Source: Sequoia sempervirens
Taxonomy: Eukaryota; Streptophyta; Pinopsida; Cupressales; Cupressaceae
DNA length: 64,000 nt
Assembly (NCBI GenBank): GCA_007258455.2
Contig: VDFB02193867.1
Coordinates: 528,255,296 to 528,319,295, forward strand
Reading direction: 5' to 3'
The stretch's first letter is position 1; each line of letters opens with the position of its first letter. This document shows positions 32,101 through 42,120 of the stretch, piece by piece. Below the pieces are notes generated by a model. The model was not told the origin of the DNA, made no database searches, and saw nothing but the letters and a program-made list of their open reading frames with translations. The translations under genes and the position numbers were made by a program.

Positions 32101-33483
32101 GAAGTCCGTGAAGTTCAATTCTTCTAGTCAGAATAATGGGCAAAGCAAACAAACTATGTAAAAACAAAAAGTCAGTGCTCTTTTGCCATCGCAGCTGGTC
32201 ATGTCAGATGCAGGATATAACTGTCTAGAGAGGGCAGAGAAATTACTAAATTGGAATGAAATTCTATCATGGGCCAATGCCTAATGGGTAAGACTGTCTG
32301 TCCTTAAGGCTTGTAAAATTGGTTCTATGAGCTTTAATGGTTATCCTTTACTTCAGGACTGATTCCTTCAGCAGTTTGGTCTTGGCCAGGACCTTCTTGC
32401 CAACTACCTTCCCTCCAAGCCATTCTTCCGAATGTGGGATCCTTATAATTGTGGGCTACTATCAATCTCACCAGTTCAAAATTGAAACGAGGCCACCACA
32501 TTGCATTTCTGGAAGGATGTTTTCAGCATCTCCATTGACCTGCGTCTTATTAGTTGTTTTCATCGCCTTGTTTGGCTACATTTGCTAGCTGCTAAGTTGT
32601 AAGTCCTCATTTCAGTTTGAGTTCATCTTCTTTTTCTGGACGCTGAAATTGATGGCTTATGAATTTTTAGCAGGTTGATCATGCATTCCTTGCCCTCAGA
32701 AAAGCTGGAGAGATGAAAAACAAGCACGACATTACCATTGAGGAGCTAAATGACATGCTAAGCAAAACCCAAAAATCTATGGCAGGATTGGAGTGGTATA
32801 AAGGGCGTTGTAAGGACAAAGGCATTGGCTATTATGATTCTTTCAAACAGCAAATTGACAAGAAGGATTTCAAAGCAAACTTGTATAGGAAATCTGTGGG
32901 ATCATTCTGGGATGAGATTGTTAAAATGGTGGAGAATAATGAACTGCCCAGTGAGTTTAAATTCCAAAATAAATGGATCAATGCTGGCACTACCTACAGA
33001 AGACTTGTGGAGCCTCTGGACATTGCATGCTTCTATCGCAAACACAAAGGTAATGGAAGCTATCTTCTGCAAGGGGCTAGACCCCATCGTTACATAGTTC
33101 TAGAGAAATGGATGGAAGAAAAAGACCAAACTCGCATTGCTAGAGACAAGACACCTCGCACAAAGTTTGCATCTTTAACTCAGGATTCCTGTTTTTGGGC
33201 TCATCTAGAAGAGGCTTCTAAAGCCCTAACAAACCTCCAACAAGACCAAGAACAACATCAAGCCATGAATACCCAATTGAAAGAAAGCCTTGAAGAGTTT
33301 GAAGGTCGTGTGTGGAGCATGATCCAAGATAGGAGTATTTCTGTTGAGGTTTTCTTGGAGCAGAGTAGCTTCATGACATGGTGGCAACAGTACAGCCAGT
33401 TTCAACTTCAATCCCCAGAGTGGAAATCAAGCTCTTCTTTGCTGAAGTTTATGGAAAGTGAAAATTGGAAGTTGGAAATTTAG
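29192..33483 (+). CDS. EDS1: EDS1-like lipase-fold immune regulator; exons 29192-29217, 29451-29778, 31089-31823, 32674-33483
   Basis: EDS1-family proteins pair with PAD4 or SAG101 in cytoplasm and nucleus, and bind TIR-made nucleotide signals to trigger immunity and cell death. The spliced frame is 632 codons, the usual EDS1 length, starting MDSESSTPLFTVGQEL. All four exons join with GT-AG sites and intact phase (118, 245 and 269 codons plus stop). Residues 1-350 are the lipase-like domain: GHSMG with Ser137, YDIVPR with Asp196 and SEHIGYGN with His318 match the Ser-Asp-His positions of EDS1. From about 364 comes the EP domain, with MAGLEWYKGRC, YYDSFKQQIDKKDFKANL, YRRLVEPLDIACFYRKH and QGARPHRY, ending in FLEQSSFMTWW. 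The RLVEPLDIA block is the family signature. No frameshift or stop is present in these exons. The features favour EDS1 over PAD4, but the two are close and a phylogeny would be needed. An exon piece of a close copy lies at 18242-18388. Confidence 0.88.
30004..30052 (+). repeat. Short direct duplication in intron 2
   Basis: The text TTGCATTTCTAAAATACAAC occurs twice in a row near 29986 and 30009. It looks like replication slippage, with no predicted function. Confidence 0.6.
30096..30669 (+). repeat. ~290-bp tandem duplication inside intron 2 of the EDS1-like gene
   Basis: Two adjacent diverged copies start at about 30098 (GATATCTGAATGATTGGACA) and 30397 (GAAATCTGAATGATCAGACA). They share CTTGATAAATAAA, CTTCTATCTAGAAACTA and GACAACGCTT in the same order. 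Many substitutions and some indels separate them. It sits in the 1,310-bp intron between 29778 and 31089, so it does not affect the protein. Confidence 0.82.
32195..32287 (+). other. Exon-like 93-nt segment with in-frame stop in intron 3
   Basis: The segment is bounded by a good acceptor (TTTTGCCATCGCAG) and a good donor (ATGG|GTAAGAC) and is exactly 31 codons, so it could be added or skipped without changing phase. Read in the gene's frame it gives LVMSDAGYNCLERAEKLL, then a stretch ending SWANA, then TAA at codon 30. The text resembles the start of the EP domain (A-x-x-x-L-x-x-A-E), which is encoded again at the beginning of the next exon. It may be a poison cassette exon, a decayed duplicate exon, or chance. 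No transcript evidence is available here. Confidence 0.4.
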
Positions 33484-34044
33484 AATTAGCACTTCTTTCG
33501 AACTCTTATAAGGTAATTTTCTTCCTACTTATATTTGTTGGTGGTTGTTAATTTTCCATGTTCATCCCCAGCTCATCCCTTCATCCCTTCTCAGACAAGT
33601 AATGGATACAGCTAGGAACATTACTAGCGATAGTTGACAATCTTTACCTATTTGGTTTACCTACGCTTGAAGATAATTACAGTGTTTGAAAATGTTTGCC
33701 TACCGAATAATTTAATATATATACTTTTGGGTACAATTTAATGTACTGTGTTTAGTGCTTGGAATGTTGACAATGGAGGTTTGGAATTGTTTGCCGGCCC
33801 AAATTATTTAATATGTATTTTTTTAATTATAGTATAATGCATTTTTATTTCATTTTACGAAGGCCTATAGATGGATGTTTGAAATTGTGGGCTATGGATT
33901 GTCGACTACACTAGTAGAATGGGATTTGTGTACATAAAATCAAAAAATGAGGATAAGGTAGGATAAGATAAAGACGGTAAAATAATAATATTGCAATTAA
34001 AATAATAATAATATAATAATGTAATAAAAATAATAATAATATAG
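33484..34044. other. 3' flank of the EDS1-like gene with AAT microsatellite
   Basis: No gene. A run of AATAATAAT-type repeats lies at 33978-34042 and continues after the SINE at 34147-34170. No convincing polyadenylation hexamer was fixed. Confidence 0.55.
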
Positions 34045-34146
34045 GGGAGGGAGGCCTAGTTCGATTAGCTAAAGCATCTTGTTGTAGGCAAGAGGTCATG
34101 AGGTCTAGTCTCCCCCCAAACCCATAGTACCAGAGGGCGTATCGTG
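34045..34146 (+). mobile_element. tRNA-derived SINE head between AAT repeats
   Basis: A tRNA-like unit with an A-box-like CTAGTTCGATTAGCTAAAGC (34055-34074) and a B-box-like AGAGGTCATGAGGTCTAGTC (34091-34110; the usual is GGTTCGAATC). It is flanked on both sides by AATAATAAT runs that could be the target duplication and tail. About 100 bp long. The decayed B box indicates an old copy. Confidence 0.6.
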
Positions 34147-34657
34147 AATAATAATAATAATAACAATAATGCTTGTAGATAGAGATTTGAAATTATTTGT
34201 TAGTCAAAATATTTAATAAATATATTTTTAATTATAATATAATTATTTTTATATTATTATATTGTTTTAAGAATTTTTTATTTTATTTTTTATGATGAAT
34301 AATGTATTTTTATATTAGAGACATAAAATGGGATACATAATTTATATAAAAGATGGTTGAAATGAAATCACACCATCAAAAAGCAATGACAGTTTAAAAG
34401 AAAAGAAAAACAAATTATCTATTATGTTGGAAGAGCTATACTAGTGAGTGAAGGAGAGAGGTCACCATCATGGTTTTCTCAAGCCATTTGAGAGATCTTG
34501 ATCATTATGAATGGACTTCGAACCTATTGGTGTTTTTGTCCTTTTTTTTTTTTGGATTAACAAGAGTTGTGTAGACGAGTGAAATAACAAGGTCTAGGAT
34601 AGGTGCAAAAAGATGGGGGGCCAAAAAGTGGCTAACCATCTTTCAATTTTTTAAAAA

Positions 34658-34793
34658 GTCATAATGTGAACGCGTTATAACATGCTCGCATTATAATGCA
34701 TTCACGTTATGGCTTGGTGTGACCGAGCCTTAGACTTGGCCACACCAAGGCTATAACGTGCTCGTGGTATAACACGAGCACGTTATAGCCTTC
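34658..34793. repeat. Cluster of nested palindromes, one with perfect 20-bp arms
   Basis: 34747-34766 and 34773-34792 are perfect inverted copies (AAGGCTATAACGTGCTCGTG) around a 6-base loop. 34703-34721 can alternatively pair with 34741-34760 (CACGTTATGGCTTGGTGTG against its inverse, one extra base). 34660-34670 can pair with 34701-34711. The words TATAACGTGCTCG and TATAACATGCTCG recur within the block. This could be the end of a foldback-type transposon or a cruciform-prone site. No element boundary was fixed. Confidence 0.75.
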
Positions 34794-34924
34794 ATAAACA
34801 AAAGAAAAAACAACTTTGGATTCATTCTTATTTTTGTTTGTTTTTTGCTAACCCACAGCCCGCAAACCCTCAAGAGTGTGCTTGCGTTATTGGAGAGCTA
34901 ATTCTTTGTCAAATCTTCGCCAAA

Positions 34925-35980
34925 ATGCCACGTTGCCGTCGAGAGGTAAAAGAGTAATTTTTGATTTTTTTTTGTGTGAATAATTTGTTTCTAAATAGTT
35001 AAATTTAATATGTTTCTTGATGTAAATTTATTTAATTTATAGGAAATGATAATGTACCTCATTCTCCTCAAAATCCTCCTTCACCTCAACCCCAAATACC
35101 TACTGAAGAACAACCCTAACAAACACTTCCAACAATTCCTCAATATGCTCCATGAACTCAAGAAAATTTAATGGGGCAAATTGAAAATAGCAAAAAACAA
35201 ATTGAGGATATAATTGCAAGGTTGAAAGATCTTGGAAGCTCAACCTTGCATAGAGCCATGCTTGCTCAATTACTTGAATCAATGTTATCAAATGTAGATT
35301 CAATTAGCAAGAAAATAACTAGTTGGTCAAATAAGAGAAGAGAGTATAGATAATTTTATGCTAATAAATTATCTTATAAACATGCGAAATAAAAAATTAA
35401 AAATTTTTACTTGTGTTCCCTATTCACAAACCCTAAAACAAATCAACCTTTACACCCTTCAAGCAAGAGGTTCCCTATCCATTGGTGCAATCACTAAGGG
35501 ATGGATAAAGAGCCATTTTTGGCAAAGGTGGTGGATGGTTTTTGACCATCCTCCATGTAACAACAATGAGGTGCCACAATATTTTTTGAGGAAACTATAC
35601 TATGAAATTATCCTCAATAAAATCCCAAACTATTTTGATATGTAGGACTTTCAGGGTAGAGGTGGAGGCTCCACATATTTTAGAGCAGAGGTACGTCTTG
35701 ACCCACAACGGCCAACGAGATGAGCACTCGCTAGAACAACATATGAGCATGTGGCTATCCCTTATGTTGTGAAGGAGATAGCTGAGGTCGAGACTTTGCA
35801 GTCGATTAGTTCCCTAACCCAAAGCCTCATACAACATGCCATTCCTATAGCACAGGGTGAGCAGGGCGAATCTTTGTGGAGTAGAGTTCCACCTCATATT
35901 TATCAGGCTTCCAGGACACCCTATGGTTATGACCCCACACATAGTTAGGATGCAGGTGCCTAGGGTACATCTATAGCTAA
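34925..35980 (+). pseudogene. Decayed coding region of unknown family
   Basis: It starts with ATG CCA CGT TGC CGT CGA GAG followed by a GT donor (34925-34946). After an AT-rich intron-like stretch ending TTTATAG, a Pro/Gln-rich part follows (NVPHSPQNPPSPQPQIPTEE), then a helical charged part MGQIENSKKQIEDIIARLKD. A further frame at 35358-35645 contains ITKGWIKSHFWQRWWMVFDH, and 35751-35948 contains VVKEIAEVETLQSISSLTQS. Stops interrupt all parts. I do not recognise the family. Position next to the palindrome cluster and lack of a clean frame suggest a transposon-borne gene. Confidence 0.4.
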
Positions 35981-36453
35981 TAAGATGGTGATGACAGATG
36001 CCCTCCTTAATGAGGCATTCGACCTTGATAATCAGGTAAATGCTAGCAAGTTCATTGAATTTAATTTATTAAATTTTATTTTTGAAATGCAAGATTAACT
36101 AAATTATTTTAATGATTTATAAAATTTCAAGGTCATAACATCCATTCAGTTTTCAACGGTCCTCCACCTCCTTATTACGTGACATGTACTATCAAAGTAT
36201 GTATCTAGTAAATAATTATAAATATTACATGTGAATACTATTGTTATATGAATGATATTCTTATATTGATGTTGGATGTTGAATAAGTTAATCTTGGAGA
36301 TTTGATGACAACACCTCCCTGTGGAGGTGGGCATCGAAGCTTCACTTGGGTAATAAAATAAAGAGTAACTAATGAATTGCATAAAATAGTTTTTTCTAGT
36401 TTATATTCATATAGTTGATTACATTGCATTGCACATCTTTCAAACTCAAAGCG

Positions 36454-36670
36454 TTACTTCACATTGCATAACTATTAACTAGATGCGGATAGATGACAAA
36501 ATTTCAATTACAATATAGTTTTTTACAAAGTCAACATAAGCAGTTATGCAATTACTTCACATTGCATAACTATTAACTAGATGCAAATAGATGACAAAAT
36601 TTCAATTACAATATAGTTTTTTACAAAGTCAACATAAGCAGTTATGCAATTACTTCACATTGCATAACTA
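36454..36670 (+). repeat. 98-bp tandem repeat, about 2.2 copies
   Basis: Copies begin TTACTTCACATTGCATAACT at 36454, 36552 and 36650. The first two differ by only a couple of bases and the third is partial. It lies just downstream (minus sense) of the gypsy gag relic. Confidence 0.88.
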
Positions 36671-36689
36671 ATAGCTAGGAGCAATTGCC

Positions 36690-37983
36690 AATTGCATTTG
36701 CTTGTCATGGCATTCCACGAGACCACATTTCCTTGAGGCATTTTTTCAAACAACTCACTACTTTTTCTATGCTATTGCTTACTATTATGTGGTCCATCAC
36801 CATGAGACCACATTCTTTGATGTTAGCCTAAAATTGATGGAGAAACTGATTGATGAGTTGGTCAAATGAGAATATAAAATTGTCAGGCAAGGAACAGTAA
36901 CACTCAAGTGTTGTACCCTTAAGAGATTGAGGGAAAAGCTTTGTCATCAAGGCGTCGTGGTGAAAGAAATCTATAAACATGGCGTTATAAGTTGATACAT
37001 GTGTTTGTAGTCCACTTTACCACCAAACTTTTTGAACTTAGGAACCTCCATTCCCTGAGAGAAAGGAGTGCCTAGAATTCTTACTGACAACATACTATGT
37101 CAAGAGAAGGGCTAAAAGATAGGTTTGGAGGAGGCTTGAGACAGGTTCACCAATTGGTTTTACATTTGGCCCATATTCTAAAGGAGCGCATTTAGAATAG
37201 TGACAAAGGTCCAATGGAACCTCCCCCAGAACCACCACCACCGAAACCACCTCTGGAACCACTGTCGTGACTGCCGTCGGAGCCACCACTAGAACCACTA
37301 GCGTGGCTCCTGTTGGAGCCACCACCATGGCTACCACCACCAGTGCTGCCACTGCTGTTGAAACTGCCACCACTCATTCCACTAGAGCCCCCACCACTAG
37401 GGGCGGTAGGAGGGGTGAAAGTGAAACCAAGGGGTATTCTACTCACCTTAATAGTGTGGGGTTTTTGAGAAGCAGAGGAAATGTTGATCGAGGGGCCTGT
37501 TTTGGCCATGCATATAAACACGGTAGGCATCGAGACACTTATTTGTCTCTCATAGGCGTCGAGCACCTCTCCTTGAGTAGTGCCCGATCTAGTGTTGTAT
37601 GAAGAGATGCATGCTTTGGTTAGACCGGTGAGGCTATGTAAGAATTCTATGCCTGTCTGATCCTTTCCTAACATGCATCTCACCTCGCTAACAAGCCTAG
37701 TGGCTCTTGTCATATTCAGTAATTTCTCCAAATGATTCACGAGGTCTAACAACCTCCTGTCTAATGCCAAAAGGTTTTCTATAGGAATATGTACAACATC
37801 ATCCTCATCCACGAACGAAGTTGTAGGAGACACTGGAGGAGTGGGTGCATGAGTGGTCTCATCAATGAAACCCATCTCATATGTAAAGTCTATGGTAAAA
37901 CCAGTAGTAAAAGTGGAAGTGAATTTCATCTTTTCCATTTGCAAGTGTTGCACATTTCTTTTAACAACATACTCGAAGGTCAT
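36690..37983 (-). pseudogene. Gypsy Gag relic with Gly/Ser-rich segment
   Basis: The minus-strand ATG at 37983 opens a 263-codon frame (MTFEYVVKRNVQHLQMEKMK...). It contains a regular helical middle (LLALDRRLLDLVNHLEKLLN) and a Gly/Ser/His-rich end from about residue 195 (GGGSSGMSGGSFNSSGS and similar). After a break near 37190 the Gag core follows: LGTPFSQGMEVPKFKKFGGK, then LFPNSLKGT-like and SFDQLINQFLHQF-like text with stops, to about 36700. This is the capsid portion of a Ty3-gypsy Gag. No Pol follows, since the 98-bp repeats come next. The likely LTR is at 38107 onward. Confidence 0.72.
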
Positions 37984-38092
37984 AGACTAGGTTGTGATGC
38001 TCATAAAACCTCACAACACCTGAGTTTACAACAGTCACCAAATGCGAGGGAGAAAGTCTCAACACAAAGAAATGAATAGGCTTTGTTCACAT

Positions 38093-38106
38093 CAAGTTCA
38101 CCAAAA
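38093..38106 (-). promoter_or_regulatory. Primer-binding-site-like sequence of the gag relic
   Basis: The minus strand reads TTTTGGTGAACTTG, almost the same as the site next to the 5' LTR at 9593. It separates the gag frame from the TGTAGAGG edge at 38107. Confidence 0.55.
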
Positions 38107-39522
38107 TGTAGAGGATGGGGACCAACGACACCAAGGCTCTAGGTCACAGAGAGCTGAGAACGGAAGGCTTCCCTAATCTTCCTCAATCGTGTAGGTGTTC
38201 TATGCTAGGAATAGAGAATGAAGAGAACTCTTAGTGCTTCTATCACTCTACTAACTCGAGAGTCAAGCTAGGACTAAGCAAGTAGGTTTTTGGAACCAAA
38301 CTGTACATTGGGCAACTCTTTGCCAGAGGACAGTAGCGCAGATCAAGGATGATAGCACAACACATTGGCGTCTCATAGGTGCGCTAGCGTCTGTACGAAA
38401 AGAAAGTACAAGGACACAGACAGAGTGATAAAAAGTCCACTAAATAGCTTAGCTAAAAGTTTACTAATGATGACTAAAGCAACAAATAATAGAACAATTG
38501 AAATGACGAGAAAGGTGATATAGAAAATGACAAGGACAAAGGTGGTGGAAGCGAATTCATGAAGGGTCTAGTTCACCAACAAGCTCGCATACCTACACAT
38601 AGCCAAGAGAGGAAAAATGTTGGGGATGTATAGGGTTTTTCCGTAGTCAAACCCCCGCTTTGGTGTTTCCACCTCCACAGACAACTAGATAGATAGATAT
38701 GTAGAAATATGATAAAAAACAATGCTAGAACGAAAATGAAACCAAGTACTACGAGAGACACTATGCTACTCAAATCCAACAACGACGTAGTAATACAAAA
38801 GCATTATCACCCTCGACCAAAGTCACTCAAGGACAATAAGAGAGGAATGCAAGTCCACAACTATGGCAGAGTCGATGTAGCCACAACAACGTCAAAAGAA
38901 GTCTCACAAGACAAGAAGTTGCAACTTCTATGGTAGATATGAAGAATGTTGTGATTGTTGGAGTCGTGAAGCCAATAGTGTAGTAAGTAGCAAGAGTGTG
39001 GAGCAAAACGTGAAGCTAGAGTGAATGAATGCATAGAGAATGTGAAGAAGATTGAGGGTTTCCAAGAAGATCTCAAAATGTGTGAAGAATTGTGAAGGAG
39101 ATGGATTGAAAGTGAAAGTTAGCCATTTGAAGAAGGTTTGGGAGGGAAAGAGTCATTCAAAGGTTAGCAAGAAGGTGTAGGGGAATTACATTTTGTCACC
39201 AATGGAGAACATAATGCCTTTATAGATTCCAGAGGCAGGAATCTTGTTAGGATGGTAGCGTGTCACACAAACATTTGTGCGTCATGCGCGCATCCTTGAC
39301 AAAAACTCCCCCATTGACACTAAAAGCAAGCGCCAAGTGGATGGGGTGCAAAATGAGGATGTGGAATTACTTGGTCGGATTTTATTTTTGTAAGGTGGAG
39401 GGTGTGAAAGGGGAATTTGCAAGGGGGGTGAAAATTCACTCCTATACAAGGTCGTAGGAAATTTTCCTCCATACCTCTTGGGTATGTATAAGTACACGTC
39501 ACAATTTCATGAATTATCTAAG
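38107..39522 (-). repeat. Probable LTR of the gypsy gag relic (outer end not fixed)
   Basis: The inner edge begins TGTAGAGGATGGGG at 38107 next to the primer-site-like sequence. A GGGTTTTTCCGTAGTCAAACC motif and GGTGTTTCCACCTCCAC at 38630-38680 resemble the LTR text at 4352-4372, 10350-10372 and 49155-49200. No second copy was found in the window, so the outer end is uncertain. Short frames here are not credible genes. Confidence 0.5.
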
Positions 39523-39702
39523 GGGAAACCACACCCATTAGGTATGGGTTATCTCTACCATGGACCATTCATTAGATATTGGTATTTAATGTAAGTTTTG
39601 ACATTCTTTATAGGGAAACCACACCCATTAGGTATGGGTTATCTCTACCATGGACCATTCATTAGATATTGGTATTTAATGTAAGTTTTGACATTCTTTA
39701 TA
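39523..39702 (+). repeat. Perfect 90-bp tandem duplication
   Basis: 39523-39612 and 39613-39702 are consecutive copies, begun by GGGAAACCACACCCATTAGG and ended by ACATTCTTTATA, with no difference seen. Confidence 0.92.
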
Positions 39703-42120
39703 TATGTTAAGGATTGAAATTCTGAGCAGGAGAATAATTATGCAATCTTCTACATAAATCCCTAACCAAAAAACCCTATTTTGAGACCTTATGTTTGAAT
39801 ACATAGATTTGAGGATGAAAACCTATGTATTTGTTAATACTTATAGGATAACAAGCCTTGTGGATTCTGTGTGATAGAGCACTAAATCCCTTCAATTTGA
39901 GGATGATCTCATCTAGAGCTCTTATTTGAACTTCATGGACCTTAATCTAATAAGTATCAAGCTTACATGCCACCATAGTGGTCATAGTTGTAAGAATTCA
40001 TTTTCCACTTGTTATTTTATAATATAGTGTTATATCTTAATGTTGAACTTATTAAATAATGTGTCCTAGAAGAAGAATAATCTATAAGATAATCTTGATA
40101 ATTGTGATGCAATTTTGTTATGTTTTGATAATCTAGGTGGTTTTTTATTTGGAAGCAACAACATAAGATGCTTCAATTATAAAAATATTTTTCCTTTACA
40201 TATTGGCTTTCATGTTAGTGAGAAATTCACAAATTGAATCAAATGTTGCCTTATTAGGTTTGTCACCAAGTTATAACATTTTCAATAATCTTGTGTTGTT
40301 GGAATTATGCCAATTCAAAAAATAGAGATCAATATATATTGTCATCAATTTTACCACCTATGGAACTATATTCTCGATTTACTGTAATTCCCTAATATAA
40401 CACACTTAGAATAGAACCTGACATAACCAATTTTTTTGGAAATAATGACAACAATGCCATTAATGCAACATGTTACACTTGCATAACAACATACATAAGT
40501 GTTGTGTGAAACACCATAAAACAATACCAACACCAACAAGAAAGCCTCACCATTACATAAGAAAGGTGGTAACAAAAAAAAAAAAACCACTAATGGAATA
40601 AATCCTCCACGATGAACATACGAGAGAGGAAGACACTGACATGACAATTAGTTACTAAACCATGATTGTGTTCTCTTGATACACCAATATAGGATAGGAT
40701 GAGGGAATCATCAACCTCCAATCCAGATCCAATCATACTTAAAAACTCTAAACACCAAGGCTAGCCTTCACAGGAGATTGCACCTAACCAAGAGTAAAAA
40801 ACTCTCCATAAGTTCTAGAATGATGATAAGTCACTTCTAGACAACCACATGCTTCCCAATTCAATGATATGACACCAATTCTCAATGAAAACACATAGGG
40901 ACATGCTCAAAACATCCTTATATTCCTAAGACCATGGGGAACAACTTCCATTTACAAAGTTTCCTCATATGAGGCCCCAAAGCACATACTATCGATGAAA
41001 AGGACACTAAACAACACATCTTAGGACACTAGTACCCAACAATGGTGTCCAATAGGCGTGCTTATGTCTATTTAGGGTGCATGAGTCCACTGTAGGCACT
41101 TATGTCCCTGCTACATATTCCATGTGTTGGTGTCCCTATAAGGGCACTAGTGTCCTAGGTAGTGAGCTTCTCCACACTAGGGTATGAACCCTAGAACCGC
41201 CAAGCACTAAGGAACCACCATAACAAGTCAACAATGCCTTATGAACTAAAAAACACCAAAAAATGACAAGGTCAAACAAAGAGTTTAATTTCCCCAATCA
41301 TTGAAAATTGTTTACAATTAAAGGAGAAGGTAGGGAGGAGTGTAATCACCTCTCCAACACCCCAAACTCATACCCTAAGCAAAAAAACATTTGAATTTGG
41401 AGATACAACACATTTGGGATTTTACAAGGTTTCACAAGAGGCTTCAAGAAAGTCCCAAACAACACGATGATTTAAGAATGGGATCCTAGGAGTAGGATGA
41501 CTACACTGGTCCACAACACCATCCAATACTACTTCAAGACACTTAAATTATTTTTAACCCCAATTGAACTATTACTACACTCATTTTAAGCTCATTTGAA
41601 ATGTTTCTATATTTATTTTACCATTGCATTGCATAACACATATAAACAACATAAGGCGACCATTCTCAACTCCAACATTGAGTCACATAACTACCAATTA
41701 GTACCAAGTTATCCATTATCCAATTGATTACAATCTCTCAATGAGAGGTCCAAAATAACATAATATTACAATTACATCAAGTAGGACTCAAATGTCCTTT
41801 ACATATACAATTTGCATCAAATGAACCAAATGAAAGAAAACATGAAATAATTCTACCACATGAAGTCATCTTTGACTCCACCATGACCCTTCGATCCCTA
41901 ATGGTGGTTTCCATGTCACCAAACCTCATGGAATTAAAAGGATCCACTCCCACTATAGTAGGAAATAGTCACATGGGACACAAGCACAACACTCACACCA
42001 AACACATTGGGAGATGTCTTACATACATGTCATACATGAAGTATACACTCAACATACACTTCATATATAAAACACTCACCTAATATCACAAGATTTATTG
42101 ATCACAAGTACAATCAAATA
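39703..42120. other. Unassigned DNA, possible old LTR material
   Basis: No coding family was recognised. Around 40960-41180 the word GTGTCC / GGACACTAGT recurs, a style often seen in decayed LTRs, but no direct repeat pair was found in the window. Confidence 0.45.

Noticed and set aside
32337..32588. 83-codon plus-strand frame with hydrophobic end
   Set aside because: It lies in intron 3 of the EDS1-like gene, has no family signature and breaks the phase of flanking exons.
29192..33483. Secreted or enzymatic class-3 lipase instead of EDS1
   Set aside because: The EP domain with YRRLVEPLDIA and the total length are specific to the EDS1/PAD4/SAG101 family, and no signal peptide is visible.
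37267..37602. Thr/Ala-rich plus-strand frame
   Set aside because: Antisense shadow of the Gly/Ser-rich part of the gag relic.
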